Positions 59,852 through 64,000 of a DNA stretch of 64,000 nucleotides are shown here, piece by piece. Source of the DNA: Channallabes apus (taxonomy: Eukaryota > Chordata > Actinopteri > Siluriformes > Clariidae); assembly GCA_030522415.1 (NCBI GenBank), contig CM060113.1, forward strand, positions 13,274,065-13,338,064, written 5' to 3'. Within the stretch, counting starts at the first letter, position 1. Every line of letters begins with the position of its first letter. Under the pieces are notes generated by a model. That model was not told the DNA's origin. It searched no databases and was given only the letters and a program-made list of their open reading frames with translations. The position numbers and the translations under genes were made by a program.

Positions 59852-61072
59852 TGCGAGTTGGCTCTGTGTTAGCCATGATGGTTGTTTTGAATAAAAATTG
59901 TAATGAGGTCGCAGGTCACATGATCACAGTACCATGGAAGGAAGGTTGGGCCTAATTAGAATACTAAAAATACAGGCTGCATAAAACAATTTTCAAAACT
60001 ATTTTTTTATAGATAGATGTGCAAGGCCTAGACAATAACGTTATTCTTCTTATTTATTGTGTACTTTTATAGTCTGAATCAATCGTTAATATATCATGGA
60101 TCTTTGTAAACTATGAAGAGTTACCATTCAAACAGGGTTTCTTTAAAAAATATTTTTTTTATACTTTTACCCATTTTACCTTTATTCTCTAGGCAGATAA
60201 ACCCAGTGAGCCTCTTGAACATAAGGAGATCACATGGAACAGCAGGAGAGGTTGGTCTGTTCCCAACCATGTCGACTTAAACATGTTTTTGGGCTACTTC
60301 TGTTCCGTGACACTGAATGACAGAAAGTACACTTCCACGGTCTATCTATTGATGGAAACAGGTGACACTCTTTTCATATATCCTGTCTATATTCAGAAAG
60401 AAAAGTACTATTGTAAAGTAAAAATAGTCATTAACAAAAGACTTGTATACTGTACAGTATGTCACACAGCTCACCATGTTTAAGGGTGTGAATGTTAGCA
60501 GAATGTTAACTGTGGTGCTCAAGTTTGGGAGTTAGCTTACTATAGCCTTTTCATTTTCGAGTGGAAGAACATTAGCACTACCATCAGCTTACGTGATTTT
60601 GGAAGGTTAATGGAGCATAAGACTAAATACGGACCCACTTGAAGTACAAATATTGAACTAAACATGAGATAATGACATGAAGTTACACAGCATGGGCTGT
60701 GTAAAAACAAGCTAGCATTCAATAAAATATTATCTTAACAGGGTTGTGTTAAGGTTATTGTGATCTCTAATTTGGGATGAGATTATGGCAATATGGCAGT
60801 ATTGGCAATATGATTATGATTAATCATAATCCAGCAAATGTTGCTTTTAGATTTTTGAACTCTTAGTCTATACGTAACTAAAATGATAAAAGTGCTGACT
60901 GTCAATGTGATGGTTGTAACACCCCACAGGAGCAAAGTTATTTGGCCTCAAACTGTTTCCTGAAGACGCACCCATTGAGCTAATGCGAGGCGATGTCCTC
61001 ATCCTCAATTGCACAGCAGAGGTAGAGTACAACACAGGCGTGGAATTCATATGGGACTACCCGGGAAAAAAG
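28747..61072 (+). CDS. flt4: VEGF receptor 3 (flt4), 5' part: six coding exons, continues beyond the window
   Basis: Exons 28747-28804, 50042-50138, 52502-52770, 57236-57360, 60193-60361 and 60930-61072 join in one frame (861 nt, 287 residues) through canonical GT-AG sites. Flt4 is the endothelial receptor tyrosine kinase for VEGF-C and VEGF-D and drives lymphatic and venous sprouting; it sits in the plasma membrane with seven extracellular Ig domains. Here: signal peptide (1 to about 24), Ig1 with C51-C119 and extra C92/C101, Ig2 with C170-C220, and the start of Ig3 with C267. N-glycosylation sites include N33, N44, N112 and N266. [16 protein letters not shown] after the signal peptide, and DWTWP and FIWDYPGKK later, mark it as flt4 rather than kdr or flt1. 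The remaining Ig domains, membrane span and kinase lie right of the window. Intron 1 is about 21.2 kb. No frameshift or stop was found. Confidence 0.95.
28805..28944. other. Start of flt4 intron 1
   Basis: Beginning of a 21.2-kb intron (28805-50041) that is densely occupied by mobile elements; see separate entries. Confidence 0.8.
28945..29480 (-). mobile_element. Relic of a Tc1-like element in flt4 intron 1
   Basis: The block ccaagtagccaccttctgct at 29144 and the following 'ttgatggcagctttggacactcttg' match the minus-strand coding part of a common fish and frog Tc1 family. A terminal-repeat-like aaaacttttgacttctactgt lies at 29453-29474. Many substitutions; no open frame. Confidence 0.6.
29481..33100. 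other. flt4 intron 1, mostly unassigned
   Basis: No exon recognised. A weak SINE-like relic may lie near 31990-32060. Open frames here are short and without family features. Confidence 0.45.
33103..33136. repeat. (TA)n microsatellite, left of the SINE
   Basis: About 17 TA units. A second TA run (33511-33534) follows the SINE, which suggests that the SINE inserted into one longer array. Confidence 0.9.
33148..33510 (+). repeat. Full-length SINE inside a TA array
   Basis: Close match to the copy at 20741 but missing about 14 bp after gcaccctgtc, where other copies read cagggtgtacc. TA arrays lie on both sides, which hides the target duplication. Confidence 0.9.
33511..33534. repeat. (TA)n microsatellite, right of the SINE
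   Basis: About 12 TA units. Confidence 0.9.
33566..33780 (+). repeat. Dispersed repeat with 'ggaagggcatccggtgtaaaa' core
   Basis: A second kind of fish repeat. It has a head with a weak tRNA-like pattern (caatggtggctcatctac), a core at about 33680 and the ending ctgtggcgaccccttaacgg. A related but diverged piece lies at about 63085-63165. I recognise the core from many fish genomes but cannot name it. Confidence 0.6.
34664..34693. repeat. (TA)n microsatellite
   Basis: About 15 TA units. The Tc1 copy at 34694 begins directly at its end, as expected for a TA-targeting transposon. Confidence 0.9.
34694..36313 (-). mobile_element. Tc1-family transposon, copy 2 (1620 bp), in flt4 intron 1
   Basis: Both terminal inverted repeats are complete; flanking TA at 34692-34693 and 36314-36315. 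It is inserted antisense to flt4. It is the only one of the three copies with a full 340-codon transposase. Confidence 0.95.
34912..35934 (-). CDS. Tc1-type transposase, full length, first catalytic Asp replaced by Glu
   Basis: 340 residues, the same length as well-studied fish Tc1 transposases. The DNA-binding half (10-123) is complete, including the Lys-Val-Ser missing from the copy at 2171-3184. The second and third catalytic residues are present: D244 in QQDNDPKH and E279 in SPDLNPIE. The first, expected at residue 153, is Glu: the motif reads [12 protein letters not shown] instead of WTDE, a single C-to-G change in the codon. In this family the three acidic residues hold the metal ions, so the protein is probably catalytically dead while still able to bind DNA. 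Promoter and poly(A) status unknown. Confidence 0.94.
   Translation of the reverse strand: MPRSKEIQEQMRTKVIEIYQSGKGYKAISKALGLQRTTVRAIIHKWQKHGTVVNLPRSGRPTKITPRAQRQLIREATKYPRTTSKELQASLASIKVSVHDSTIRKRLGKNGLHGRFPRRKPLLSKKNIKARLNFAKKHLNDCQDFWENTLWTEETKVELFGRCVSRYVWRKSNTAFQKKNIIPTVKYGGGSVMVWGCFAASGPGRLAVIDGTMNSTVYQKILKENVRPSVRQLKLKRSWVLQQDNDPKHTSKSTSEWLKKNKMKTLEWPSQSPDLNPIEMLWHDLKKAVHARKPSNKAELQQFCKDEWAKIPPERCKRLVASYRKRLIAVIAAKGGPTSY
36316..37740. other. flt4 intron 1, unassigned
   Basis: A short CA run at 36524-36544 and C-rich and A-rich runs near 37480-37640. No exon recognised. Confidence 0.45.
37748..39556 (-). pseudogene. Eroded multi-exon gene of unknown family in flt4 intron 1
   Basis: Four minus-strand segments look like exons with fitting splice signals: 39556-39426 (acceptor tttcacgcag, donor gtaagtc), 39143-38989 (acceptor gtctcttcag, donor gtaagt), 38880-38753 (acceptor attgttgtag, donor gtaatc) and 37870-37748 (acceptor gtgctttgcag, ending in TAA). 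The first three join in one frame. The fourth has a coding-looking frame ([20 protein letters not shown]) that is off by one from the third, so at least one frameshift separates them. Composition is acidic/basic and polar, without a domain that I can name. From memory similar segments occur in repetitive uncharacterised fish proteins, which suggests a transposon-derived gene. No start codon was identified. A TIR element (38036-38634) occupies the last intron. Confidence 0.45.
38036..38634. mobile_element. Non-autonomous DNA transposon with ~50-bp inverted repeats
   Basis: The left end, cttttccactgcatag then cggcac..cacggttcagtt.aactcac, is the inverse of the right end, gtgagctgaactgaaccgtgtcgtgccgtactatgcagtggaaaag (38579-38625). 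Both are marked by CACGGTTCAG. The interior is G+C- and CpG-rich around 38090-38230 and has a 65-codon open frame at 38226-38423. Superfamily uncertain because I cannot define a target duplication. I recognise the ends from many fish genomes. Confidence 0.7.
39560..41490. other. flt4 intron 1, unassigned
   Basis: AT-rich, no exon or repeat recognised. Further exons of the eroded minus-strand gene could lie here but I could not identify any. Confidence 0.4.
41500..41970. mobile_element. Scrambled relic of the Tc1-like family seen at 3490
   Basis: The left part (tccaatcatgtggcagcagg at 41576, then gactttgatcgtggtatgg at about 41655) is in the plus orientation. The right part (41850-41965: gtcgtctgctgttgtcgcc ... 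gcattctgagatgcttttctg) is in the minus orientation. The element was rearranged or consists of two insertions. Confidence 0.6.
42050..43140. other. flt4 intron 1, unassigned
   Basis: Contains a run of about 12 G at 42110-42122 and a GA-rich patch at 42880-42910. No exon recognised. Confidence 0.4.
43150..43220 (-). repeat. SINE head fragment
   Basis: Reverse complement of the tRNA-like head: 'cagtgctaaccacttccgccaccatgccgcc'. Confidence 0.6.
43480..43580 (+). repeat. SINE head fragment
   Basis: tRNA-like head 'cctggtggtgtaatggtcgaca ... ccagggtcgtcggtttgat', diverged, truncated at the 3' side. Confidence 0.6.
43600..46035. promoter_or_regulatory. Repeat-poor block of flt4 intron 1, candidate regulatory DNA
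   Basis: About 2.4 kb without any repeat that I recognise, in an intron otherwise crowded with insertions. The part 45280-45720 has balanced base composition and no simple repeats. Retention of a clean block can mean that insertions there were selected against. No specific factor site is claimed. Confidence 0.25.
46040..46592 (-). repeat. Old SINE split by a second repeat
   Basis: The tail half (46060-46170: cccaggagacttggggcatgagg...) and the head half (46400-46592: ...cagtgctatccactacgccaccatgcc) are both in minus orientation and in the right order for a single copy. They are separated by about 230 bp containing another fish repeat (agcaggggtcacagtgcagggtcagcc at 46271, then caacagtggcaacttggcgg at 46337). 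Confidence 0.6.
46600..47350. other. flt4 intron 1, unassigned
   Basis: Local GATTATTGAT-type tandem imperfection at 47218-47265. Otherwise nothing recognised. Confidence 0.4.
47367..47732 (-). repeat. Full-length SINE, minus orientation
   Basis: Exact 13-bp target duplication ccagtgtgatttt at 47354-47366 and 47733-47745. It lacks a short stretch of the tail where other copies read gcggggtacaccctg. Confidence 0.92.
47750..48690. other. flt4 intron 1, unassigned
   Basis: The stretch 48000-48180 is less AT-rich and free of recognised repeats. No exon identified. Confidence 0.4.
48692..49285 (-). mobile_element. Internally deleted mariner-type element
   Basis: Inverted ends aaggggcgttcaagtcaaac at the left and its complement at 49267-49286. 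On the minus strand near the left end, about 48760-48830, the C-terminal words typical of mariner transposases appear ([10 protein letters not shown], then GDYIEK and a stop). The remaining coding region is broken and shortened, about 0.6 kb against 1.3 kb for a full mariner. Confidence 0.72.
49290..50041. other. End of flt4 intron 1
   Basis: No recognised repeat or exon. The polypyrimidine tract ctctcctttcctcctcctag precedes exon 2. Confidence 0.5.
50042..50138 (+). CDS. flt4: flt4 coding exon 2 (start of Ig1)
   Basis: 97 nt, phase 1 in and 2 out. Encodes [10 protein letters not shown], the flt4 hallmark after the signal peptide, and the first Ig1 cysteine (C51). Confidence 0.95.
50139..51344. 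other. flt4 intron 2, left part
   Basis: Unassigned apart from the hairpin at 51184-51221. Words at 50880-51010 (acaaggctgaatccc, catt..tttgtggaac) resemble those at 1480-1560. This indicates a further diverged dispersed repeat that I cannot name. Confidence 0.45.
51184..51221. repeat. Near-perfect 38-bp palindrome
   Basis: 18-nt arms ttctaatctgttgataat and its complement with a 2-nt centre (ac). Confidence 0.85.
51353..52310. mobile_element. Non-autonomous hAT element, copy B, with nested SINE
   Basis: Ends tagtgatggg and cctatcacta; exact 8-bp target duplication gtgctgat at 51345-51352 and 52311-52318. It is related in inverted orientation to the element at 390-1389. Removing the nested SINE and its duplication leaves about 0.57 kb, the original size. 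It has no transposase. Confidence 0.9.
51399..51777 (-). repeat. Full-length SINE nested in hAT copy B
   Basis: Exact 12-bp target duplication gtctcggagagt at 51387-51398 and 51778-51789, both copies being hAT sequence. The SINE is therefore younger than this hAT insertion. Confidence 0.95.
52502..52770 (+). CDS. flt4: flt4 coding exon 3 (Ig1)
   Basis: 269 nt, phase 2 in and 1 out. Contains [11 protein letters not shown], the C92-C101 pair ([11 protein letters not shown]), the second Ig1 cysteine C119 and the closing SLYVFVR strand. Confidence 0.95.
52771..54774. other. flt4 intron 3, repeat-poor part
   Basis: About 2 kb without a recognised repeat. A 124-codon open frame at 53115-53489 has no family resemblance or splice context. 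The part 53930-54340 is less AT-rich and may be regulatory, on the same weak reasoning as the block at 43600. Confidence 0.35.
54775..55250 (-). pseudogene. Tc1-like transposase relic, different family from the neighbouring copy
   Basis: A minus-strand frame of 140 codons (55242-54820) carries the middle of a Tc1 catalytic domain: [13 protein letters not shown], then [11 protein letters not shown] in the place of the second catalytic Asp. The rest of the frame does not fit a transposase and no third catalytic residue follows, so it is a rearranged fossil. The end sequence cactgcctggccag at 54774 looks like the element terminus. Confidence 0.65.
55369..56960 (+). mobile_element. Tc1-family transposon, copy 3 (1592 bp), in flt4 intron 3
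   Basis: Complete inverted repeats between TA at 55367-55368 and 56961-56962. Same family as copies 1 and 2; the transposase is broken. Confidence 0.95.
55746..56742 (+). pseudogene. Tc1-type transposase, broken by a deletion and two single-base insertions
   Basis: Starts normally and keeps Lys-Val-Ser. At about 56150-56157 a run of A has one extra base compared with copy 1, shifting the frame within the FAKK region. A deletion of roughly 30 bp around 56193 then removes the codons for the first catalytic motif (WTDETKVE). A second extra A near 56373-56380 shifts the frame again. The last part, 56437-56742, is readable with D and E of the catalytic core intact. The protein cannot be made in full. 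Confidence 0.9.
56963..57235. other. End of flt4 intron 3
   Basis: T-rich runs; the acceptor tttcccccaacag precedes exon 4. Confidence 0.6.
57236..57360 (+). CDS. flt4: flt4 coding exon 4 (start of Ig2)
   Basis: 125 nt, phase 1 in and 0 out. Encodes DPEQPFIPK and [18 protein letters not shown] with C170. Confidence 0.94.
57710..58005 (+). repeat. Old SINE copy in flt4 intron 4
   Basis: Diverged head (gcaccgctgactctaacctcc), central domain (cccctcacagtccaaagacatgc) and tail (cctgtgatgggttagcactcc). Older than the other copies. Confidence 0.75.
58382..58416. repeat. (CA)n microsatellite
   Basis: About 16 CA units, forming part of the left foldback arm. Confidence 0.9.
58799..58856. repeat. 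(GT)n microsatellite
   Basis: About 28 GT units, forming part of the right foldback arm. Confidence 0.9.
59145..59690. other. flt4 intron 4, unassigned
   Basis: No repeat or exon recognised. Confidence 0.4.
59696..59751. repeat. Perfect 56-bp palindrome
   Basis: Two 28-nt arms meet without a loop at 59723/59724. The centre is TATATATA and the arms include cttggcagattccc and its inverse. A TA-rich array of about 80 bp follows directly (59752-59834), then a T run. Confidence 0.95.
59752..59852. repeat. TA-rich array and poly(T)
   Basis: Imperfect TA repeats with ATAATATA variants, then about 20 T. Confidence 0.9.
60193..60361 (+). CDS. flt4: flt4 coding exon 5 (end of Ig2)
   Basis: 169 nt, phase 0 in and 1 out. 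Contains ITWNSRRGW and [13 protein letters not shown] with C220. Acceptor ttattctctag, donor gtgaca. Confidence 0.92.
60362..60929. other. flt4 intron 5
   Basis: 568 bp, no recognised repeat. Confidence 0.8.
60930..61072 (+). CDS. flt4: flt4 coding exon 6 (start of Ig3)
   Basis: 143 nt, phase 1 in and 0 out. Encodes [18 protein letters not shown] with C267 and ends WDYPGKK, as in vertebrate FLT4. Donor gtaaaa. The next exon is not in the window, so intron 6 exceeds 2.9 kb. Confidence 0.94.
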
Positions 61073-61405
61073 GTAAAAAATGTTTTGCAAGAGAAGGAGT
61101 CCTGTTGACTAAAGCACAATGAATTACATTCATGAAAGATGGAGTGGATATTGATCTGTAGAGCAAAAAACACAACATAAATCAAGTATCTACTGTAGCT
61201 ATCTATCACAGCAAGTCAAGCAGTCTTGAAGTTCCTGTGTTTCAGAAGTCTGTCCAATGGCTATATACTATACTTTCATAACAGACAGATTCATAGTGAT
61301 TTATTTTTAAATATACAGTGCTGTGTAAAAGTCTTGAGACACCCCTCATTTATTCATATTTTGCTTCCAAAGAGACAGACTTTCCTGTATTTTTAATGTA
61401 GTCTT

Positions 61406-61473
61406 TTTTTTTTTTGCAAATATTTTTTATTGAAAAAAGAAAAACAATACAGTACTTGCATTTACAGAAATCC

Positions 61474-61513
<40 letters not shown>

Positions 61514-62250
61514 TGTACACACATACATACACACACATACATATATATATATATATACACACACACATATACACACATACATACACACACACACATACAC
61601 ATATATATACATATAACCATGCACATACATACACACATTAAAAACACTAAACAAAAACACTCAAAAAACAATGACCCCCCCCCTCCCCGCCCCACACGGC
61701 TCAAGACAACCATCAAACATATTACATAAATATCAGTAACAGGTATACATTTAATCAGGCAATACCTCTAGACTAGTAAAATAAGAAATAAATGGTTGCC
61801 AATTGTGGAAAAATTTGGCTGTACATCCTCTTAACGTATATTTAATTTTTTCAAGTTTAAAAAAAAAAACACGACATCTTTAAGCCAGTGGGAGATAGTA
61901 GGACATTTAGCAGACTTCCAATGCAACAACAATAGACGTCTCGCTAATAAGGATGTGAAAGCTATGATATCCTTTTGTGTAGAATGAAGTGTAAGTGAGC
62001 GATCAGGAATCCCAAATATAGCAATCAGAGGGCAAGGTTGGAGAGTTACCCCAAGAACAGTGGACATAATGGCAAAATAACCAGTCCAGAAACCTTCCAG
62101 CTCAGGACAGAAAAAACATGTGGCTAAGGTGACAAGGAGAGCCATGGCATTTATCACATTTGTCTTCCACTTCCAGATACATTTCAGAAAGTCTAGACTT
62201 AGAGAAATGTGCCCTGTGTATGACCTTAAATTGAATAAGTCCAAGACGAA
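61406..62250 (-). mobile_element. 5'-truncated L1 retrotransposon, minus strand
   Basis: The exact 16-bp target duplication tttttaatgtagtctt lies at 61390-61405 and 62251-62266. The minus strand ends in an A run (T run at 61406-61415 on the plus strand), as expected for L1. The coding remnant 62244-61831 matches the C-terminal end of L1 ORF2: FCPELEGFWTGYFAIMSTVL, then LIAIFGIP and LARRLLLLHWKSA. The 3' part holds TA and CA arrays at 61482-61620. Truncation removed endonuclease and reverse transcriptase. Confidence 0.9.
61482..61620. repeat. Compound (TA)n/(CA)n microsatellite
   Basis: TA runs at 61482-61512 and 61540-61557, with CACATA-type repeats between and after. They lie within the L1 3' region. 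Confidence 0.9.
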
Positions 62251-62620
62251 TTTTTAATGTAGTCTTGAGGAATAGTTTTCCTAGGTTCCTGAAGGACTTT
62301 TTGCTTCAAATTTTTCAGTCCAGTCCCTATACAGTACATGAACAGTTACTGACCTATGAATCTTACTTCATGAATCTATGAATCTAACTTAAGGCATGAA
62401 CCAATGAGAAACAGGTGCAGATGATGACAGATGATCAGGCCAGTGATTAACATACTGGTGATGCTGAATGGTTGGAACAGATGAGAGGGGAAATGAGATT
62501 GCTGCTGAGGCTGTTACATAAACAACCAGTTTTTTGAACATTAGGTACTTTGCAGCCTGTTGTAGTGAAACATTTGCTGATTTTTTTAAATCTACATCAT
62601 TTTATTTCATTTAATAAGAA

Positions 62621-63080
62621 GAAATTAGGTGTGGCTCAAGTACTATAATTGACTCACGCTACTTCTTGATTTAGTCTTAAATTGCTAATGTCATGTAGTT
62701 CTGATTTCTGAAGGTTCTGATGTTATTGTGTGTGCAGGGCTCCTCTTGTTCTTCTAATGCTAATTTTTTTCCCACCATCCAGGCATTTTTGGGAGTCTTA
62801 ACATACTTAAAAACTCATGAAAAGTGGCAGACAGGTTGGAATCTGTTATCATTAGGAGTCTGAGTCTGAGCCCCACCCTAAATCCTCACTAATGTACCGC
62901 CAAAACTTATCAGGTGGTTTTCTTTGGCAGCCCTGTTAGTAGACTGGGAGTTTGTCCACCTGTGTTGTTCAGACCAGTGTTTAGTTCCTTGATGGGAAAC
63001 CCCCACTACAGGTTGCCAAAGTCGGTGCATCCTGAGTGCTAGTCTCAAACCAAGTTATAATGAGGGGTGTGTGTGGGGAA
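62621..63080. other. flt4 intron 6, unassigned
   Basis: The word gcagacaggttggaatctg at about 62829 recurs at about 63338, so both belong to a dispersed or duplicated repeat that I cannot name. No exon. Confidence 0.4.
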
Positions 63081-63084
63081 AAGC

Positions 63085-63165
63085 AACAGGTGTGAAAACC
63101 TGTGCCAAAACAAATATATGGATCAGATGATCCACTGTGGGAACCCTTAAGAAAAAGAACGAAAA
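63085..63165 (+). repeat. Diverged copy of the repeat at 33566
   Basis: 'caggtgtgaaaacctgtgccaaaacaaatatatggatcagatgatccactgtggg' follows the end of the repeat at 33680-33760. Confidence 0.5.
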
Positions 63166-63759
63166 GATTAGGTGCTATGAATTCTGTATGAATTCTTGTC
63201 ATCAAATATGCTTATTATCCACATAAATAACAGGCGTGATTTAGGTCCGATAGAAGTACCACATATTTTATAGTTCGGTATGGTTAATGCTCTCAGGAAG
63301 GGCTTCTTTCTTTCAATGCTTCCAATCAACAAATGTGCAGACAGGTTGGAATCTGCCGTCATGAGGATGCCTGAGAGTATGAGATTTTGCTGCATAGCTC
63401 ATACACACTTGCACGTATGCCTGCGAAACCCAGCACCCATTTAGTGCTCATAGAGATGAAGAACTTTCACTTTAAATGTGATGGGCTCAACTCAATAGGG
63501 AGTCAATAAAATGCATGTGCCCACTGTCTTTCTGGTGTGTCCGGGCGGCGAAGGCGCAGGGTGCTTGGACCCGCTCATCGTTGCTTAATCTTTCCCTTAA
63601 ATTTAAAACTAAGGTACTATAATAAAATGAACTACTTTGTAGATTATAGTCTACAGGGTATGAAACAATTTCGACAAGTAATTTAGACTGCTAATGTATT
63701 GCAACTACTATGTGACAAAATGGACTGGTTTGAGAATTTAAAAAAATTGCTGATCTTTT

Positions 63760-64000
63760 TAGGATTTTTACACACAATAGTTTCTAGAGTTTGCACAGAA
63801 TAGTAACTTCATTTCATCTCAGAATGTACAAGACGTCAAACCTTAAGGTGAATGAGCTATAATGACAGAAGACCACTTCTCCTGTCAGCCAAGGATAAGA
63901 ATATAAGACTGTCATGGGCACAGACTCGATGAAACTAGACAGTTAAAGACAGGAAAAAGAACAGATGATTGTTTTTTATTGATGAGCCTGTGCCCAATGA
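63760..64000 (+). mobile_element. Tc1-like relic, same family as 3490, cut by the window edge
   Basis: Ordered words tttctagagtttgcacagaat, catctcagaatgtacaaga, agaagaccacttctcctgtcagcc and catgggcacagac match the coding region of the family represented at 3490-4130. Degenerate. Confidence 0.65.

Larger units (their letters stand above)
61316..62620. mobile_element. Tc1-like relic interrupted by an L1
   Basis: Left end cagtgctgtgtaaaagtctt; continues right of the L1 at 62267 with ggttcctgaaggactttt and gaaacaggtgcagatgatga near 62410. These are words of a common fish Tc1 family. No open frame. Right boundary approximate. Confidence 0.55.

Noticed and set aside
28747..61072. Alternative identification of the receptor gene as kdr or flt1
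   Set aside because: The [10 protein letters not shown] segment directly after the signal peptide and the WDYPGK end of exon 6 are the flt4 pattern.
61350..61730. Several overlapping open frames rich in Tyr, Ile, Val and Cys
   Set aside because: They translate the compound TA/CA microsatellite of the L1 3' region.

Overview
The window is nuclear DNA of a ray-finned fish. It is AT-rich, its genes have long introns with GT-AG splice sites, and it is full of teleost-type repeats: Tc1/mariner elements of several families, hAT elements, an abundant tRNA-headed SINE, LINE-2-like and L1 remnants, and long TA and CA arrays. The repeat mix would suit a catfish or a related ostariophysan, but that is an inference from memory. 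No bacterial, plasmid or viral gene organisation is present, and no CRISPR array or ordinary RNA gene was found.

Two real protein-coding genes lie head to tail on the plus strand. The first (12667-16123, six coding exons) encodes a complete RING-coiled-coil-PRY/SPRY protein of the TRIM class, about 460 residues, with no B-box between the RING and the coiled coil. The second starts at 28747 and runs off the right edge. Its first six coding exons (861 nt, 287 residues) encode the signal peptide and the first two and a half immunoglobulin domains of VEGF receptor 3 (flt4). Intron 1 of flt4 is about 21 kb.

Region by region: 1-7300 is intergenic, with a hAT element that was itself hit by a LINE-2-like tail (390-1389), a Tc1 transposon with a full-length transposase (1797-3419), an older Tc1 relic, a local tandem duplication and a hairpin MITE. 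At 7434-7670 a CpG-rich patch looks like the first exon and promoter of a minus-strand gene leaving the window to the left. 8100-12300 carries many SINE copies. 12300-16900 is the TRIM gene. 16900-28340 is intergenic, with a LINE-2-like copy, further SINEs, Tc1 relics and TA arrays. 28340-28804 is the flt4 promoter, leader and first exon. Intron 1 (28805-50041) contains a second full-length Tc1 copy on the minus strand, an eroded multi-exon minus-strand gene interrupted by a TIR element, and a mariner relic. Introns 2-6 contain a second hAT copy with a nested SINE, a third, broken Tc1 copy, a large foldback element, a perfect 56-bp palindrome and a 5'-truncated L1 with its target duplication.

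The clearest non-gene story is the mobile elements. Three copies of one Tc1 family are present and each is disabled differently. Two hAT copies each have exact 8-bp target duplications and each host a different retroelement. At least eight SINE copies keep exact 12-14 bp target duplications, so the order of several insertions can be read directly from the sequence. I found no convincing previously undescribed multi-gene system. The best leads for something undescribed are the eroded minus-strand gene in flt4 intron 1 (37748-39556) and the CpG-rich minus-strand first exon at 7434-7645.
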